Source: Bacteroidota bacterium (GTDB lineage Bacteria > Bacteroidota > Bacteroidia > Cytophagales > Cytophagaceae). From it: DNA of 62,939 nucleotides. Where the stretch lies: NCBI GenBank assembly GCA_023392125.1, contig JAEVZS010000006.1, positions 1-62,939 of the forward strand. Direction: 5' to 3'. The notes under the pieces are model-generated. The model was not told the DNA's origin and made no database searches. It saw nothing but the letters and a program-made list of their open reading frames with translations. Shown one piece after another: positions 39,830 to 49,440 of the stretch; within the stretch, counting starts at the first letter, position 1; the number at the start of each line of letters is the position of its first letter. The position numbers and the translations under genes were made by a program.

Positions 39830-39906
39830 CACTATATAAACACTACAGTCTGAAGGCAAAATTTTTACTTGTTCTCAATATTATTACACACAACTAATAA
39901 AACACA

Positions 39907-40368
39907 ATGGATTTACTTGCTAAAAACCTAGTCTGGTATAGAAAGAGCATTGGATTCAATCAGGTTGAAATGGCTAAGCAAATCAATGTCAGCAGAAGCC
40001 AATGGTCCGATTATGAACGAGGACGCAGCGAGCCCAATCTCGCCACTGTGATGCGGATAGCATCCTTTCTGAAAGTTTCACTTGATGAATTGTTTAGCAA
40101 CCGGGTCGAAGATATCAGCTATGAAAACGGAGAAGTCATACGCAAAATAACTCCGGAAACAATTGAAAGCGCAGCGTCAACACCGGTTGCTCCCAAACAG
40201 GAAACCCACTTTCCCGCAGCTGTTCCTTTTTCCTCTCCCGGTCAGGACCAGCTGTACGAAACACAGCGTGAGGTGATTCAGACACAGCGGGCTCTGATTG
40301 AAGCGCTCAATGAAAATATAGCCTTTCTCAAGCAGCGTATTGCCGAACTTGAGAAAACCGGACGCTGA
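39907..40368 (+). CDS. XRE-family regulator with C-terminal coiled coil (second copy)
   Basis: 153 residues. HTH domain at ~5-62: VWYRKSIGFNQVEMAKQINV, SRSQWSDYERGRSEPNLATV. A Pro/Ser-rich linker (ASTPVAPKQETHFPAAVPF) connects to a coiled coil (TQREVIQTQRALIEALNENI, LKQRIAELEK). The gene is preceded by a well-formed -7 box and inverted repeat and followed by a strong terminator, so it is a single-gene unit. Likely a self-regulating DNA-binding protein; target unknown. Confidence 0.88.
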   Translation: MDLLAKNLVWYRKSIGFNQVEMAKQINVSRSQWSDYERGRSEPNLATVMRIASFLKVSLDELFSNRVEDISYENGEVIRKITPETIESAASTPVAPKQETHFPAAVPFSSPGQDQLYETQREVIQTQRALIEALNENIAFLKQRIAELEKTGR

Positions 40369-40440
40369 CATATCCGTCACCCGGTCCATCAATACTCTTA
40401 TCTATAACCCTATACGCAGCTCCCCCTGCAGATAGTAAAA

Positions 40441-40474
40441 AAATAAAGGCGACAGAATATTGTCGCCTTTATTT
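40441..40474 (+). terminator. Bidirectional terminator between XRE gene and icd
   Basis: Perfect 14-bp stem AAATAAAGGCGACA / TGTCGCCTTTATTT with a 6-base loop (GAATAT). The A/T-rich ends suit use on both strands. Confidence 0.88.
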
Positions 40475-40498
40475 ATAGTCGGAAGTGACTTTTCAGAT

Positions 40499-42724
40499 CT
40501 ATGCAGAAGCAAGAGCCTTATTAAACGTCTCGCTCGGACGCATGGCCTTTGCTGTTTTTTCAGCATCCGGATGATAGTATCCGCCCATATCTACCGGTTT
40601 GCCCTGAGCTCCGTTAAGCTCCGCTACAATCTTTCCTTCGTTTTCTGTCAGCTCCCTGGCAAGCCTGGAGAACTTTTCTCTAAGCTCCTGATTTTTTGTC
40701 TGTGCAGCAAGCGCCTGAGCCCAATATAAAGCCAGATAGAAATGGCTGCCACGGTTATCCAGTTCACCTACTTTACGGGCCGGTGATTTGTCTGCCTCCA
40801 AAAACTTTCCGTTGGCCTGATTCAGCGTCTCGGCAAGCACCTGGATCTCCGGACTCTTTGTTTTAAAAGCCATATCTTCCAGAGATACTGCCAATGCAAG
40901 AAACTCTCCCAGAGAATCCCAGCGCAGGTAGTTTTCTTCCATAAACTGCTGAACATGCTTGGGAGCAGATCCACCTGCACCGGTTTCAAACAGTCCTCCA
41001 CCATCAAGCAGTGGCACAATCGAAAGCATTTTGGCGCTTGTGCCAAGTTCCAGAATCGGGAACAGATCCGTGAGGTAGTCACGCAGCACATTGCCGGTTA
41101 CCGAAATCGTATCCTTACCATCTCTCGCCCGTTCACAGGTATATCGCATGGCATCTACCGGAGACATCACTTTGATTTCCAGCCCGGCTGTATCATGGTT
41201 TTTCAGATACTTGTTTACCTTTTCTATCAGATTGGCATCGTGCGCACGGTTCTTATCCAGCCAGAAGATAGCAGGTGTATTGGTTATTCTTGCTCTGGTT
41301 ACCGCCAGCTTTACCCAGTCCTGTACGGGCAAATCTTTAGTCTGGCACATTCTCCAGATATCTCCCTCTTCTACTGCATGCTCGAGCAATACATTGCCGG
41401 CTGCATCCACCACTCTTACTTTTCCGGGACCGGATATGATAAATGTCTTATCATGAGAGCCATATTCTTCCGCCTTCTGAGCCATAAGACCAATATTGGG
41501 CACAGTTCCCATCTTTGTCACATCAAATGCACCGTTTTCTTTGTTGAAACGGATCATCTCCTGATAAATACCCGCATAGCTGCGGTCAGGAATGATAGCT
41601 TTTGTATCATGAAGCTTGCCATCAGGTCCCCACATTTTACCGGACGAACGGATCGCTGCCGGCATAGAAGCGTCAATAATCACATCGCTTGGCACATGAA
41701 GGTTAGTAATTCCCTTGTCGGAGTTTACCATAGCCAGCGCAGGTCTCTTTGCGTAAACTTCCTGGATATCCGCTCCAATCTCCGCCCTCTTTCCTTCCGG
41801 CAATGCCTGAATCTTGGCATATACATCTCCGAGTCCGTTGCTCGGATCCACACCGATCTCGGCAAATACAGAGGCGTGCTTCTCAAACACATCCTTGAAA
41901 AATACTGTTACTGCATGCCCGAACATAACCGGGTCAGACACTTTCATCATCGTAGCTTTCAGGTGCAATGACAAAAGAACACCACTGGCTTTTGCATCTT
42001 CGATTTCTTTTGCAAGAAACGAACGCAACGCCTTTTTGCTCATCACAGCCGCATCGATGATCTCGCCATCTTTCAGTGCAGTTTTTTCTTTCAATACCTT
42101 CACATTTCCATCTGCTGCCACAAACTCAATTTTTACATCCGTAGCCTTATCCACAATAACAGACTTTTCACTTCCGTAAAAATCACCTTCAGACATGTGC
42201 GCCACATGCGTTTTGGAATCAGATGTCCATGCCCCCATAGAATGTGGATTTTTCTTGGCATACTCTTTCACTGGCTCAGCGACCCTGCGATCAGAGTTGC
42301 CTTCACGCAATACAGGGTTCACAGCGCTTCCCAGTACTTTTGCATAACGAGCCTTGATTTCTTTTTCCTGGTCATTTTTCGGCTCGGCCGGATAGTCAGG
42401 CACCTTGTATCCCTGAGACTGCAATTCTTTAATCGCGGCGGTCAACTGAGGAATAGAAGCACTGATATTAGGCAGCTTGATAATATTGGCTTCCGGCGTT
42501 TTCGCCAGTTCTCCCAATTCAGCCAGGTGATCCCCGATACGCTGATCTGCTGTCAGATGCTCAGGAAAATTAGCCAGTATACGGCCTGCCAGCGAAATAT
42601 CTCTGGTTTCAACTTCGACACCCGCCGCTCCCGTAAACGTTTTGATAATCGGAAGCAGAGAAAAGGTTGCCAGTGCAGGCGCCTCGTCTGTAATAGTGTA
42701 GATAATTCTGGAATTTTTTGCCAT
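40499..42724 (-). CDS. icd: Monomeric NADP-dependent isocitrate dehydrogenase
   Basis: 741 residues, the size of the monomeric IDH-II class rather than the ~420-residue dimeric class. Typical stretches include TITDEAPALATFSLLPIIKT at the start, NPVLREGNSDRRVAEPVKEY (isocitrate-binding Ser/Asn/Arg region), SMGAWTSDSKTHVAHM, and NRGSHFYLALYWAQALAAQT near the end. It converts isocitrate to 2-oxoglutarate and CO2 with NADP in the TCA cycle, in the cytoplasm. It is a single-gene unit; the S8 protease gene is divergent. Confidence 0.97.
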   Translation of the reverse strand: MAKNSRIIYTITDEAPALATFSLLPIIKTFTGAAGVEVETRDISLAGRILANFPEHLTADQRIGDHLAELGELAKTPEANIIKLPNISASIPQLTAAIKELQSQGYKVPDYPAEPKNDQEKEIKARYAKVLGSAVNPVLREGNSDRRVAEPVKEYAKKNPHSMGAWTSDSKTHVAHMSEGDFYGSEKSVIVDKATDVKIEFVAADGNVKVLKEKTALKDGEIIDAAVMSKKALRSFLAKEIEDAKASGVLLSLHLKATMMKVSDPVMFGHAVTVFFKDVFEKHASVFAEIGVDPSNGLGDVYAKIQALPEGKRAEIGADIQEVYAKRPALAMVNSDKGITNLHVPSDVIIDASMPAAIRSSGKMWGPDGKLHDTKAIIPDRSYAGIYQEMIRFNKENGAFDVTKMGTVPNIGLMAQKAEEYGSHDKTFIISGPGKVRVVDAAGNVLLEHAVEEGDIWRMCQTKDLPVQDWVKLAVTRARITNTPAIFWLDKNRAHDANLIEKVNKYLKNHDTAGLEIKVMSPVDAMRYTCERARDGKDTISVTGNVLRDYLTDLFPILELGTSAKMLSIVPLLDGGGLFETGAGGSAPKHVQQFMEENYLRWDSLGEFLALAVSLEDMAFKTKSPEIQVLAETLNQANGKFLEADKSPARKVGELDNRGSHFYLALYWAQALAAQTKNQELREKFSRLARELTENEGKIVAELNGAQGKPVDMGGYYHPDAEKTAKAMRPSETFNKALASA

Positions 42725-42858
42725 TTGAATTGTTAACTTTTAATGGTGGCCGATATTTACCATCCGCCAACCTGTTCAACAGTAAGACTTTTTGTAAAAA
42801 AATATAAAATCACGCAGGCAGAGATTTATCTCAACCCGGACCATTTTAATTTTGAGCG

Positions 42859-42866
42859 CAAATATA
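42859..42866 (-). promoter_or_regulatory. Candidate -7 promoter box of icd
   Basis: The complement reads TATATTTG, an exact TAnnTTTG match, about 135 bases before the icd ATG. The 42725-43172 gap contains no gene that I can support; the remainder is AT-rich. Confidence 0.4.
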
Positions 42867-43071
42867 AGGATTATGAACTAAAGACCTCATTCATCCGCAT
42901 AAGTTTACTTTGCTCAGACCAGCAGCCTTTTCCTCCCGCCGACTTCACCTGTTATTAATAAAGGAAAAACCAAACTAAAAATACTCCAATACGGAAGAAA
43001 ATCGATCCGGACTCAGTCCGTAACCGCATCATTTTCATAACAAAAAATTAAAGATATAAAAATACATAAGA

Positions 43072-43079
43072 TAATTTTG
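43072..43079 (+). promoter_or_regulatory. Candidate -7 promoter box of the S8 protease gene
   Basis: TAATTTTG matches TAnnTTTG, 94 bases before the preferred ATG at 43173. Transcription starting just after it would exclude the upstream in-frame start at 43077. Confidence 0.4.
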
Positions 43080-43172
43080 CATTCGGCTTTATCTTCTATT
43101 TTAGATTCAAAATTTAGTTTTTTCCAGCTGGCAACTAATTTTTTATTACAACCTAACACTTTTTTACATTTT

Positions 43173-45410
43173 ATGAGAAAACTACTGTTATTCCTTTCAG
43201 TCTATTTATGGACGTTTGGGGCGCTTTTTGCGCAAAGTGATTATTACTGGTACCGGGGCAGAAAAATTCCCGTATCTGCAAATGAGCAAAAAAAACTGGT
43301 GATCATCGATAACCAGCAGGCAGCAGACAAAAAAACTCTTTTGAACACCCCCGGAGTACAGGTCAAAAGCTCAAGCCAGTCAAGCACCCCTGGCAGCCTT
43401 GTTCCATACAAAAACTTCAAGCCTGAGTCCCGTGAAATCGCTATCGTGGAATCCGATCGTGAAATCCGGAAGATGACGGGGACAGCTGTCGTTTACGAAG
43501 CTCCGTTTTATGTAAACAGTGCCGGAGAAGAAGCTCCGCTTACTGACCAGTTCTATGTTAAGCTGAAAAACAAGGGAGACGTAAAGCTGCTGGAGCAACT
43601 CGCCAAAGAACACAGTGTGGTTATCAAGGGGCATAACACCTTTATGCCGCTATGGTATACCCTTGGGGCAACCAGCCAATCCAAAGGCAATGCCCTGGAT
43701 CTGGCCAACGTGTTTTATGAATCCGGCTTCTTCGCTGCCTCAGAGCCCGAGTTTCTTTTTGAAATAAAAACAAACTGTGCCTATGATCCCCTTTTCACAA
43801 GTCAGTGGGGGCTTCTGAATACAGGGGCCAGCTTCTGGACCGCGGGCATAGACATCAAGGCATGCGGAGCCTGGACTTGTACAAAAGGAGATTCCGCTAT
43901 CATAGTGGCGGTAGTAGACGATGGTGTTCAGCTTGATCATCCTGATCTTCCCAATATGACCGCCCTGAGCTATGATGCACACACCGGAACTTCGCCAAGT
44001 GTTCTGAGAGGCTCACATGGTACGCCTTGCGCCGGAATTATCGGAGCAGCTCACAGCGGTATTGCCAATGCGGGTGTCGCGCCCAATGTTAAGCTAATGT
44101 CCGTGAGCATCGCATACGGATCAGGCGGAAGTACTCCTGCGGCTTTTGCAGACGCAATCAACTTTGCATGGCAGAACGGCGCTGATGTTATCAGCAACTC
44201 ATGGTATTATGACGCATGGTGGACTACCGTTATCGAAGACGCCATTGCTGATGCGATCGAATATGGCAGAGGCGGTAAAGGTTCTACTGTTGTATTCTCA
44301 GCGGGAAATACAGACGGAGCAATTACCAATCCTGCTGGCCTCAACCCGGACATTCTGGTGGTAGGAGCGGGAAGCCCGTGCGGTGAGCGTAAAAGCCCCA
44401 CTTCCTGCGACGGTGAATCGTGGTGGGGTGGCAGCTATGGCACGCAGCTTGACGTAACTGCTCCCGGTGTACTGGTACCCACTACAACCATTTACAGCGG
44501 ATATACATATACCTTCAACGGTACTTCTGCTGCTGCTCCGCACGTATCAGGAGTTGCCGCATTACTTTATTCTCTTAATCCTGATCTTACCAGAGAGGAT
44601 CTGGTTGATATCATCGAGCAGACCGCACAAAAAGTAGGAAGCTATACCTATTCAACCACTACCGGAAGACCCAACGGTAACTGGAACAATGAGATGGGAT
44701 ATGGCTTAATCGATGCAGAAGCCGCTGTTAATCTTGCGAGAACCAATCTGCTTACTCTTTTCGGAGTACCTGCCGGCAGCGCGATCACAAACGGCTTCCG
44801 TCAGTTCTCCTACGTACACACCCTTGGATGCGGCGGCCCCAATCTGAGCAACGTATTCAACAGCGTATTTAACTGGTGGGGCGGAGCCAGCGGCCTGTAT
44901 CAGTTTACACTGGAAACAACCGACGGCAATCCAAGATACTATACCAATATTACTGACTATGCCACTTATGCCCTGCATACTTCTACTCCGGAAATCACAA
45001 TCACTTCAGGCATCGGATTTACAGGACTTGCCGGTGACTATTGGGTTAACCTTGACGGCAGCAATGTTGTTCTTGTCGAAAAATCAGGAGATTATGCCCT
45101 ATATTTCTCCAACTCTGCTACACCTCCTGCATACAGACTGGGAGCTGCTCAGCATGAATTAACCTATGTAAGCTCCGGACAAGCCGATGTCATAGCTGCA
45201 CCAAATCCATTCACGACGGAGACCATGCTGATGATTCCTGAAAACATGGGACACAGCACAATCATGGTGAGCAATGTAGAAGGACAGATTATCGAAACCC
45301 TGAGCGGCAGCAGCTCTGTCAAGCTCGGTGCTTCATACCCTGTCGGGCTGTATCTGGTACGTATCATAGGACAAAACGGAGTAAAACAGGCTTCGTTTAT
45401 CAAGCAGTAA
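43173..45410 (+). CDS. Secreted S8 (subtilisin) serine protease with T9SS domain
   Basis: 745 residues from ATG at 43173, which gives a clean signal peptide (RKLLLFLSVYLWTFGALFAQ); the frame extends 32 codons upstream but that part is not signal-like. Residues ~25-215 form a long propeptide region. The catalytic triad is Asp249 (VVDDGVQLDHPDL), His282 (GSHGTPCAG) and Ser452 (FNGTSAAAPHVSG). After the catalytic domain a beta-rich segment (~500-665) leads to a type A T9SS sorting domain (APNPFTTETMLMIPE, PVGLYLVRIIG). The enzyme should be secreted across the outer membrane and degrade proteins outside the cell. A strong terminator follows. Confidence 0.93.
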   Translation: MRKLLLFLSVYLWTFGALFAQSDYYWYRGRKIPVSANEQKKLVIIDNQQAADKKTLLNTPGVQVKSSSQSSTPGSLVPYKNFKPESREIAIVESDREIRKMTGTAVVYEAPFYVNSAGEEAPLTDQFYVKLKNKGDVKLLEQLAKEHSVVIKGHNTFMPLWYTLGATSQSKGNALDLANVFYESGFFAASEPEFLFEIKTNCAYDPLFTSQWGLLNTGASFWTAGIDIKACGAWTCTKGDSAIIVAVVDDGVQLDHPDLPNMTALSYDAHTGTSPSVLRGSHGTPCAGIIGAAHSGIANAGVAPNVKLMSVSIAYGSGGSTPAAFADAINFAWQNGADVISNSWYYDAWWTTVIEDAIADAIEYGRGGKGSTVVFSAGNTDGAITNPAGLNPDILVVGAGSPCGERKSPTSCDGESWWGGSYGTQLDVTAPGVLVPTTTIYSGYTYTFNGTSAAAPHVSGVAALLYSLNPDLTREDLVDIIEQTAQKVGSYTYSTTTGRPNGNWNNEMGYGLIDAEAAVNLARTNLLTLFGVPAGSAITNGFRQFSYVHTLGCGGPNLSNVFNSVFNWWGGASGLYQFTLETTDGNPRYYTNITDYATYALHTSTPEITITSGIGFTGLAGDYWVNLDGSNVVLVEKSGDYALYFSNSATPPAYRLGAAQHELTYVSSGQADVIAAPNPFTTETMLMIPENMGHSTIMVSNVEGQIIETLSGSSSVKLGASYPVGLYLVRIIGQNGVKQASFIKQ

Positions 45411-45479
45411 AACAACAACATGCTGTACCTGGATCATAATATATAAGAGGAATACAAATACAGCATTCCCCTCTCATGT

Positions 45480-45515
45480 AAGCGAGACAATCCTAATCGG
45501 TTGTCTCGCTTTTTT
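45480..45515 (+). terminator. Intrinsic terminator after the S8 protease gene
   Basis: Stem AAGCGAGACAA / TTGTCTCGCTT with a 10-base loop, continuing into a T run. Confidence 0.9.
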
Positions 45516-45704
45516 ATATATGCCCGGGTTATTTTTCTCATATGCTTTAGCGATTTATCCATAGGCAAAACACATGGCATCCTCATTAAAAATTTTCTTG
45601 CATTTCCATTTTTAACAATTATAAGTTTGAATTGCCTACCGTAACCCTTACTTTTATCAATCGGGCAACCATAGTTTCATTCAATTCTAACCGCTCTTAC
45701 CTCC

Positions 45705-48700
45705 ATGAACCTGAAAATCATTTTAACCAAGACATTATTTCTTACCTTTCTCCTGGGCAATATCGTCTTTTGTAACCAGGCGTACAGCCAGACTACTTAC
45801 CTGTCATCACTCGATCTGGGCACGTCGACTACAGCTAACCTGCCCATTCTGGGGAACTATGGATATAGCTATGCACAAATGATTTACTTCAAATCCGATA
45901 TGAATGAGCTGGTACAAGGCGCAAACTCTGAAATCACAAAAATACAGTTTTATTATTCCAGTGGGTCAGTGACACAATCCAAAGACTGGGTTATTTACAT
46001 GGGGCATACCACCGCCAATAGCTTTACCTCCACTACCGGCTGGATTCCCCTGACAGCGCTTGTACAAGTTTATAATGGAGATATCTCCGGCTTAGTTTCT
46101 GGTGCAGGCTGGTTTGAGATCACTCTGCAAACTCCTTTCCCATACAACGGCAAGGATAATCTGGTACTTGCAATCGATGAAAATACACCTGGCTTTTCCA
46201 GCCTGGCTTTCCGACAGCATTCCGGTAGCACAGATAACCGGAGCATGCTATATCGGAGTGACTCCAACAATCCCGATCCGGCTTCTCCGCCAACTGCTTC
46301 TGCAAGATATAGCTATGTACCCCAAACCATCTTTGTTCATGAGCCAGTCGGATCCTGTTCAGGTGCACCAGCAGAATCAGCTATTACGATGACTCCGTCT
46401 ACAGTTTGTCAGGGTGAAACAAGTACCATCAGGTATTCTCAGACTGACTTATTGAGCGGATTGGAATATATCTGGCAAAAATATGACGGCTCTTCATGGA
46501 TCAATATTGACACAACCACAATTCCTGAGCTGGCTGTTGTCAGTCAGACAGCCGCAACCAGCTCTTACAGGGTCAGTGTAACCTGTATCGCTTCCCAGCG
46601 ACAATATATCTCTGAGGCAGCCTCCTTAGATGTAGTAGCATCTCCCGCCATGACAACCAATATTACCCAACTGGTGGTCTGTGACGGTGAAACTGTCAAT
46701 CTGATTGCCGGCGGAGCAGACACTTATGAGTGGTCCCCTGCCACCGGTCTGGATAAAACTGATATCAGCAGTGTCAACGCTACTATCACTGACAATACGG
46801 TTTACTCCGTAATCGGCTCCAATGAAGCCGGATGCAGAGATACCGCCTTTGTCAGTTTGCAACTGATAAGCAAAGCCCCGCCTTCTGCTGATATCTTTCC
46901 TTTAGAAATCTGTACCCCCGGTAACCCTGTCACACTTCAACTGGAAAGCGTTGCACCTCTGAACAACGGCGGGCAATGGCAATACCGCTTTTCAGATGAA
47001 AACAGCGTTGTACTCCAGGACTGGTCGACCAACGACACCTATACATTCATACCCGCTGCCGATTCTGTATATAAACTCTATTATCGGTATACCTCCAGCG
47101 CATGCCCTTCCATAGTATCTGATTCTGTCAAAAAGGAAATCATAGTCGGTTTTGGTGCCAAAGCGGACCTGACGGCGTATAACTGTATTAATCAGGGTGG
47201 TTCCATTCGGTTATATGATTATTTCGGGCAAGCAACAGAAAGTATTATATATCAGAATGATTTAACAACCGCCAGCCCGGAAATCACCTTGAGCGGCTCT
47301 GCTCTGTATACCGGCAACCGGTTGGTGCTGACTCCCTCTGCGACTTCCCTTTCCGGATCGGCAGTGTTAACTATCCCTCAGTTCAGCCTGAGTTTGCTTA
47401 ACTCCATGACGGTTGAGTTTGACCTTACAGCAGATCAGATGATCAACAACTATGGCACCGGTGGGGCCGATGGAATCGCTTATTCGTTTGGAGATGATGT
47501 AGCCCATGTCAATAATACCCACAATGGTTCGGGAAGTAAATTAAGAATCAGTTTCGATGCGGCAAATAACGGTACCAATCTCACAGGTATATATCTGATC
47601 TATGGAAAAAACAACACAACCGCTCCGGCTCCTTCGGATGCCACAACACTGGCATTCTCACCCAATCTTTCTTTGTGGAAAACCCTGGAAAATGTTCCGG
47701 TAAAAATAACTATACTGCACGGAACCCTTACATTAAGCATAAACGGCACGGTTGTCTTCGACAAGGTGGAGCTTCCTGTCAGCTACCTTAATGAAGATGT
47801 CTCCGGCTGGCAGCATTGTTTTGGGGCGCAGACCGGAGGCGATGCCATGCGTCAGGCTGTTTCCAACCTGAAGATCACTCATTCGGAACTTAAATTTGGA
47901 ATCAGTACGGATACAGCCCCTCCTTCGGTCTGGCAGAACTCCAATGTGTTTGATGACCTGCTTCCGGGCTCTTACCACATATGGTTAACGAAACCAGGAA
48001 CAACATGCACCAGAAACATTGAAACACTGGTTATCAACAACGAAAATCCATATGTGAATTTAGGTGCCGATACAATCATATGTGAAGGGGAAAGCTTAAC
48101 ACTGGATGCACAAAACCCGGGTGCCTCATATATATGGAGTGGCTCAGACAATATTACAAACACGCTGGTCGTCACCGCTCCCGGAAGTTATGCTGTTCAG
48201 GTTACCGCCCCGAACGGATGTACAGGGATAGACGCAATCCAGGTTTCTATGCTGAAAGCACCGACAGCCGGAAGCATCAACACTCAGATAACAAATGAAC
48301 ATGTAAACTTCGCTTTAATTAATGTGGCAAATGCAAGTCTCGTTGACTGGGATTTCGGGGACGGACACATTATACGCAACGCTGCTACAAGTATATCACA
48401 CACATACACCTCCGAGGGAAATTATACTGTAACGGCTACACTTCACAATGATTGCGATTCGGCAGAAGTAACCACCTCTGTAGACATACTGGTATCAGGA
48501 ACTAACCATGCCTCCACCGGAGGTCTGAATGTTTATCCTAATCCGGTAAAAGACCTGTTAACCATCACATCGGAAAGTACGGATCCGATAACAGTATCGA
48601 TTATTGATGCACAGGGAAGAAAAATAGCCGAAAACATTTCTTTCGTTTCAAGAACAGCAATAAATGTGGCAGACTATGAAGCTGGTATCTACTTTTTAAA

Positions 48701-48749
48701 TATCGTAACGGATAACAAGGCGTCTGTTCTAAAGATTGTCATAAAATAA
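45705..48749 (+). CDS. Large T9SS-secreted adhesin-like protein with lectin-like and PKD domains
   Basis: 1014 residues with signal peptide (KTLFLTFLLGNIVFCNQAYS). Residues ~30-210 are a beta-rich domain of the kind found at the start of T9SS surface proteins (LPILGNYGYSYAQMIYFKSD). Ig-like repeats follow at ~220-390 (TPSTVCQGETSTIRYSQTDL). A concanavalin/legume-lectin-like domain lies at ~515-720 (SMTVEFDLTADQMINNYGTG, GADGIAYSFGDD, SINGTVVFDKVEL). Then come an Ig-like unit (LGADTIICEGESLTLDAQNP), a PKD domain (VDWDFGDGHIIRNAATSISH) and a type A T9SS sorting domain (LNVYPNPVKDLLTI, YEAGIYFLNIV). A surface adhesin or sugar-binding role is likely; the ligand is unknown. Confidence 0.88.
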   Translation: MNLKIILTKTLFLTFLLGNIVFCNQAYSQTTYLSSLDLGTSTTANLPILGNYGYSYAQMIYFKSDMNELVQGANSEITKIQFYYSSGSVTQSKDWVIYMGHTTANSFTSTTGWIPLTALVQVYNGDISGLVSGAGWFEITLQTPFPYNGKDNLVLAIDENTPGFSSLAFRQHSGSTDNRSMLYRSDSNNPDPASPPTASARYSYVPQTIFVHEPVGSCSGAPAESAITMTPSTVCQGETSTIRYSQTDLLSGLEYIWQKYDGSSWINIDTTTIPELAVVSQTAATSSYRVSVTCIASQRQYISEAASLDVVASPAMTTNITQLVVCDGETVNLIAGGADTYEWSPATGLDKTDISSVNATITDNTVYSVIGSNEAGCRDTAFVSLQLISKAPPSADIFPLEICTPGNPVTLQLESVAPLNNGGQWQYRFSDENSVVLQDWSTNDTYTFIPAADSVYKLYYRYTSSACPSIVSDSVKKEIIVGFGAKADLTAYNCINQGGSIRLYDYFGQATESIIYQNDLTTASPEITLSGSALYTGNRLVLTPSATSLSGSAVLTIPQFSLSLLNSMTVEFDLTADQMINNYGTGGADGIAYSFGDDVAHVNNTHNGSGSKLRISFDAANNGTNLTGIYLIYGKNNTTAPAPSDATTLAFSPNLSLWKTLENVPVKITILHGTLTLSINGTVVFDKVELPVSYLNEDVSGWQHCFGAQTGGDAMRQAVSNLKITHSELKFGISTDTAPPSVWQNSNVFDDLLPGSYHIWLTKPGTTCTRNIETLVINNENPYVNLGADTIICEGESLTLDAQNPGASYIWSGSDNITNTLVVTAPGSYAVQVTAPNGCTGIDAIQVSMLKAPTAGSINTQITNEHVNFALINVANASLVDWDFGDGHIIRNAATSISHTYTSEGNYTVTATLHNDCDSAEVTTSVDILVSGTNHASTGGLNVYPNPVKDLLTITSESTDPITVSIIDAQGRKIAENISFVSRTAINVADYEAGIYFLNIVTDNKASVLKIVIK

Positions 48750-48767
48750 TTTCCGCCATGGGACTAA

Positions 48768-48802
48768 AAACGGGAGCAGAACACTGTGTCTGCTCCTGTT
48801 TT
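48768..48802 (+). terminator. Intrinsic terminator after the adhesin gene
   Basis: Stem AAACGGGAGCAGA / TCTGCTCCTGTTT (one G-T pair) with an 8-base loop and T run; positioned between convergent genes and probably bidirectional. Confidence 0.85.
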
Positions 48803-48867
48803 CCTAATTCATAACAGAAGAAAAAAACCATTGGATTGACATCTGCCTTAACTATCCCGTTGCATTT

Positions 48868-49374
48868 TTATTCTTTCAGCGCATCCAGCGCTTCTTCGTA
48901 ATCCGGTTCATCAACAATCTCCGGTACCAGCTCCGTATAGATCACTTTGCCTTCTTCATCGATAATAACAATGGCCCTGGCCAGCAAGCCCTCCATGGGA
49001 GAGTCATCAGTCAGTGTTACTCCATAAGCCTTGCCAAACTCACCACTTCTGAAATCCGAAGCTACCTGCACATTTTGTATATTCTCTGCTCCGCAAAAAC
49101 GCTTAAACGCAAACGGCAGATCCTTGGACACACACAAGACAACCGTATTCTCCATTTTAGCGGCCATTTCATTAAACTTTCTGACAGACATGGCACAAGT
49201 TCCCGTGTCTACACTTGGAAAGATATTAAGCAAAAGCTTTTTCCCCTTATAGTCCTCAAGAGTCACCCGGTTCATATTTGCAGTGACCAGGTCAAAATCT
49301 TTTGCTTTCGAACCAACTTCCGGCAGATTGCCAACTGAATGTATGGTTTTGCCTTTCAATGTTATAGTAGCCAT
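48868..49374 (-). CDS. tpx: Thiol peroxidase (atypical 2-Cys peroxiredoxin)
   Basis: 168 residues, normal length. Peroxidatic Cys60 in PSVDTGTCAMS and resolving Cys94 in RFCGAE are both present; the N-terminus ATITLKGKTIHSVGNLPEVG is typical of Tpx. It reduces hydrogen and alkyl peroxides with electrons from thioredoxin, in the cytoplasm or periplasm (no signal is seen here, so cytoplasm). It is a single-gene unit between the adhesin terminator and the pseudouridine synthase gene. Confidence 0.97.
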   Translation of the reverse strand: MATITLKGKTIHSVGNLPEVGSKAKDFDLVTANMNRVTLEDYKGKKLLLNIFPSVDTGTCAMSVRKFNEMAAKMENTVVLCVSKDLPFAFKRFCGAENIQNVQVASDFRSGEFGKAYGVTLTDDSPMEGLLARAIVIIDEEGKVIYTELVPEIVDEPDYEEALDALKE

Positions 49375-49440
49375 TTGAAAAAATAATTAAATTGTTTATA
49401 GTCAGTTTTTAAAATACTAAAAGTCAATCCGGATATCGTC

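Noticed and set aside
40955..41971. Plus-strand open frame of 338 codons opposite icd.
   Set aside because: It is antisense to a fully recognisable monomeric isocitrate dehydrogenase.
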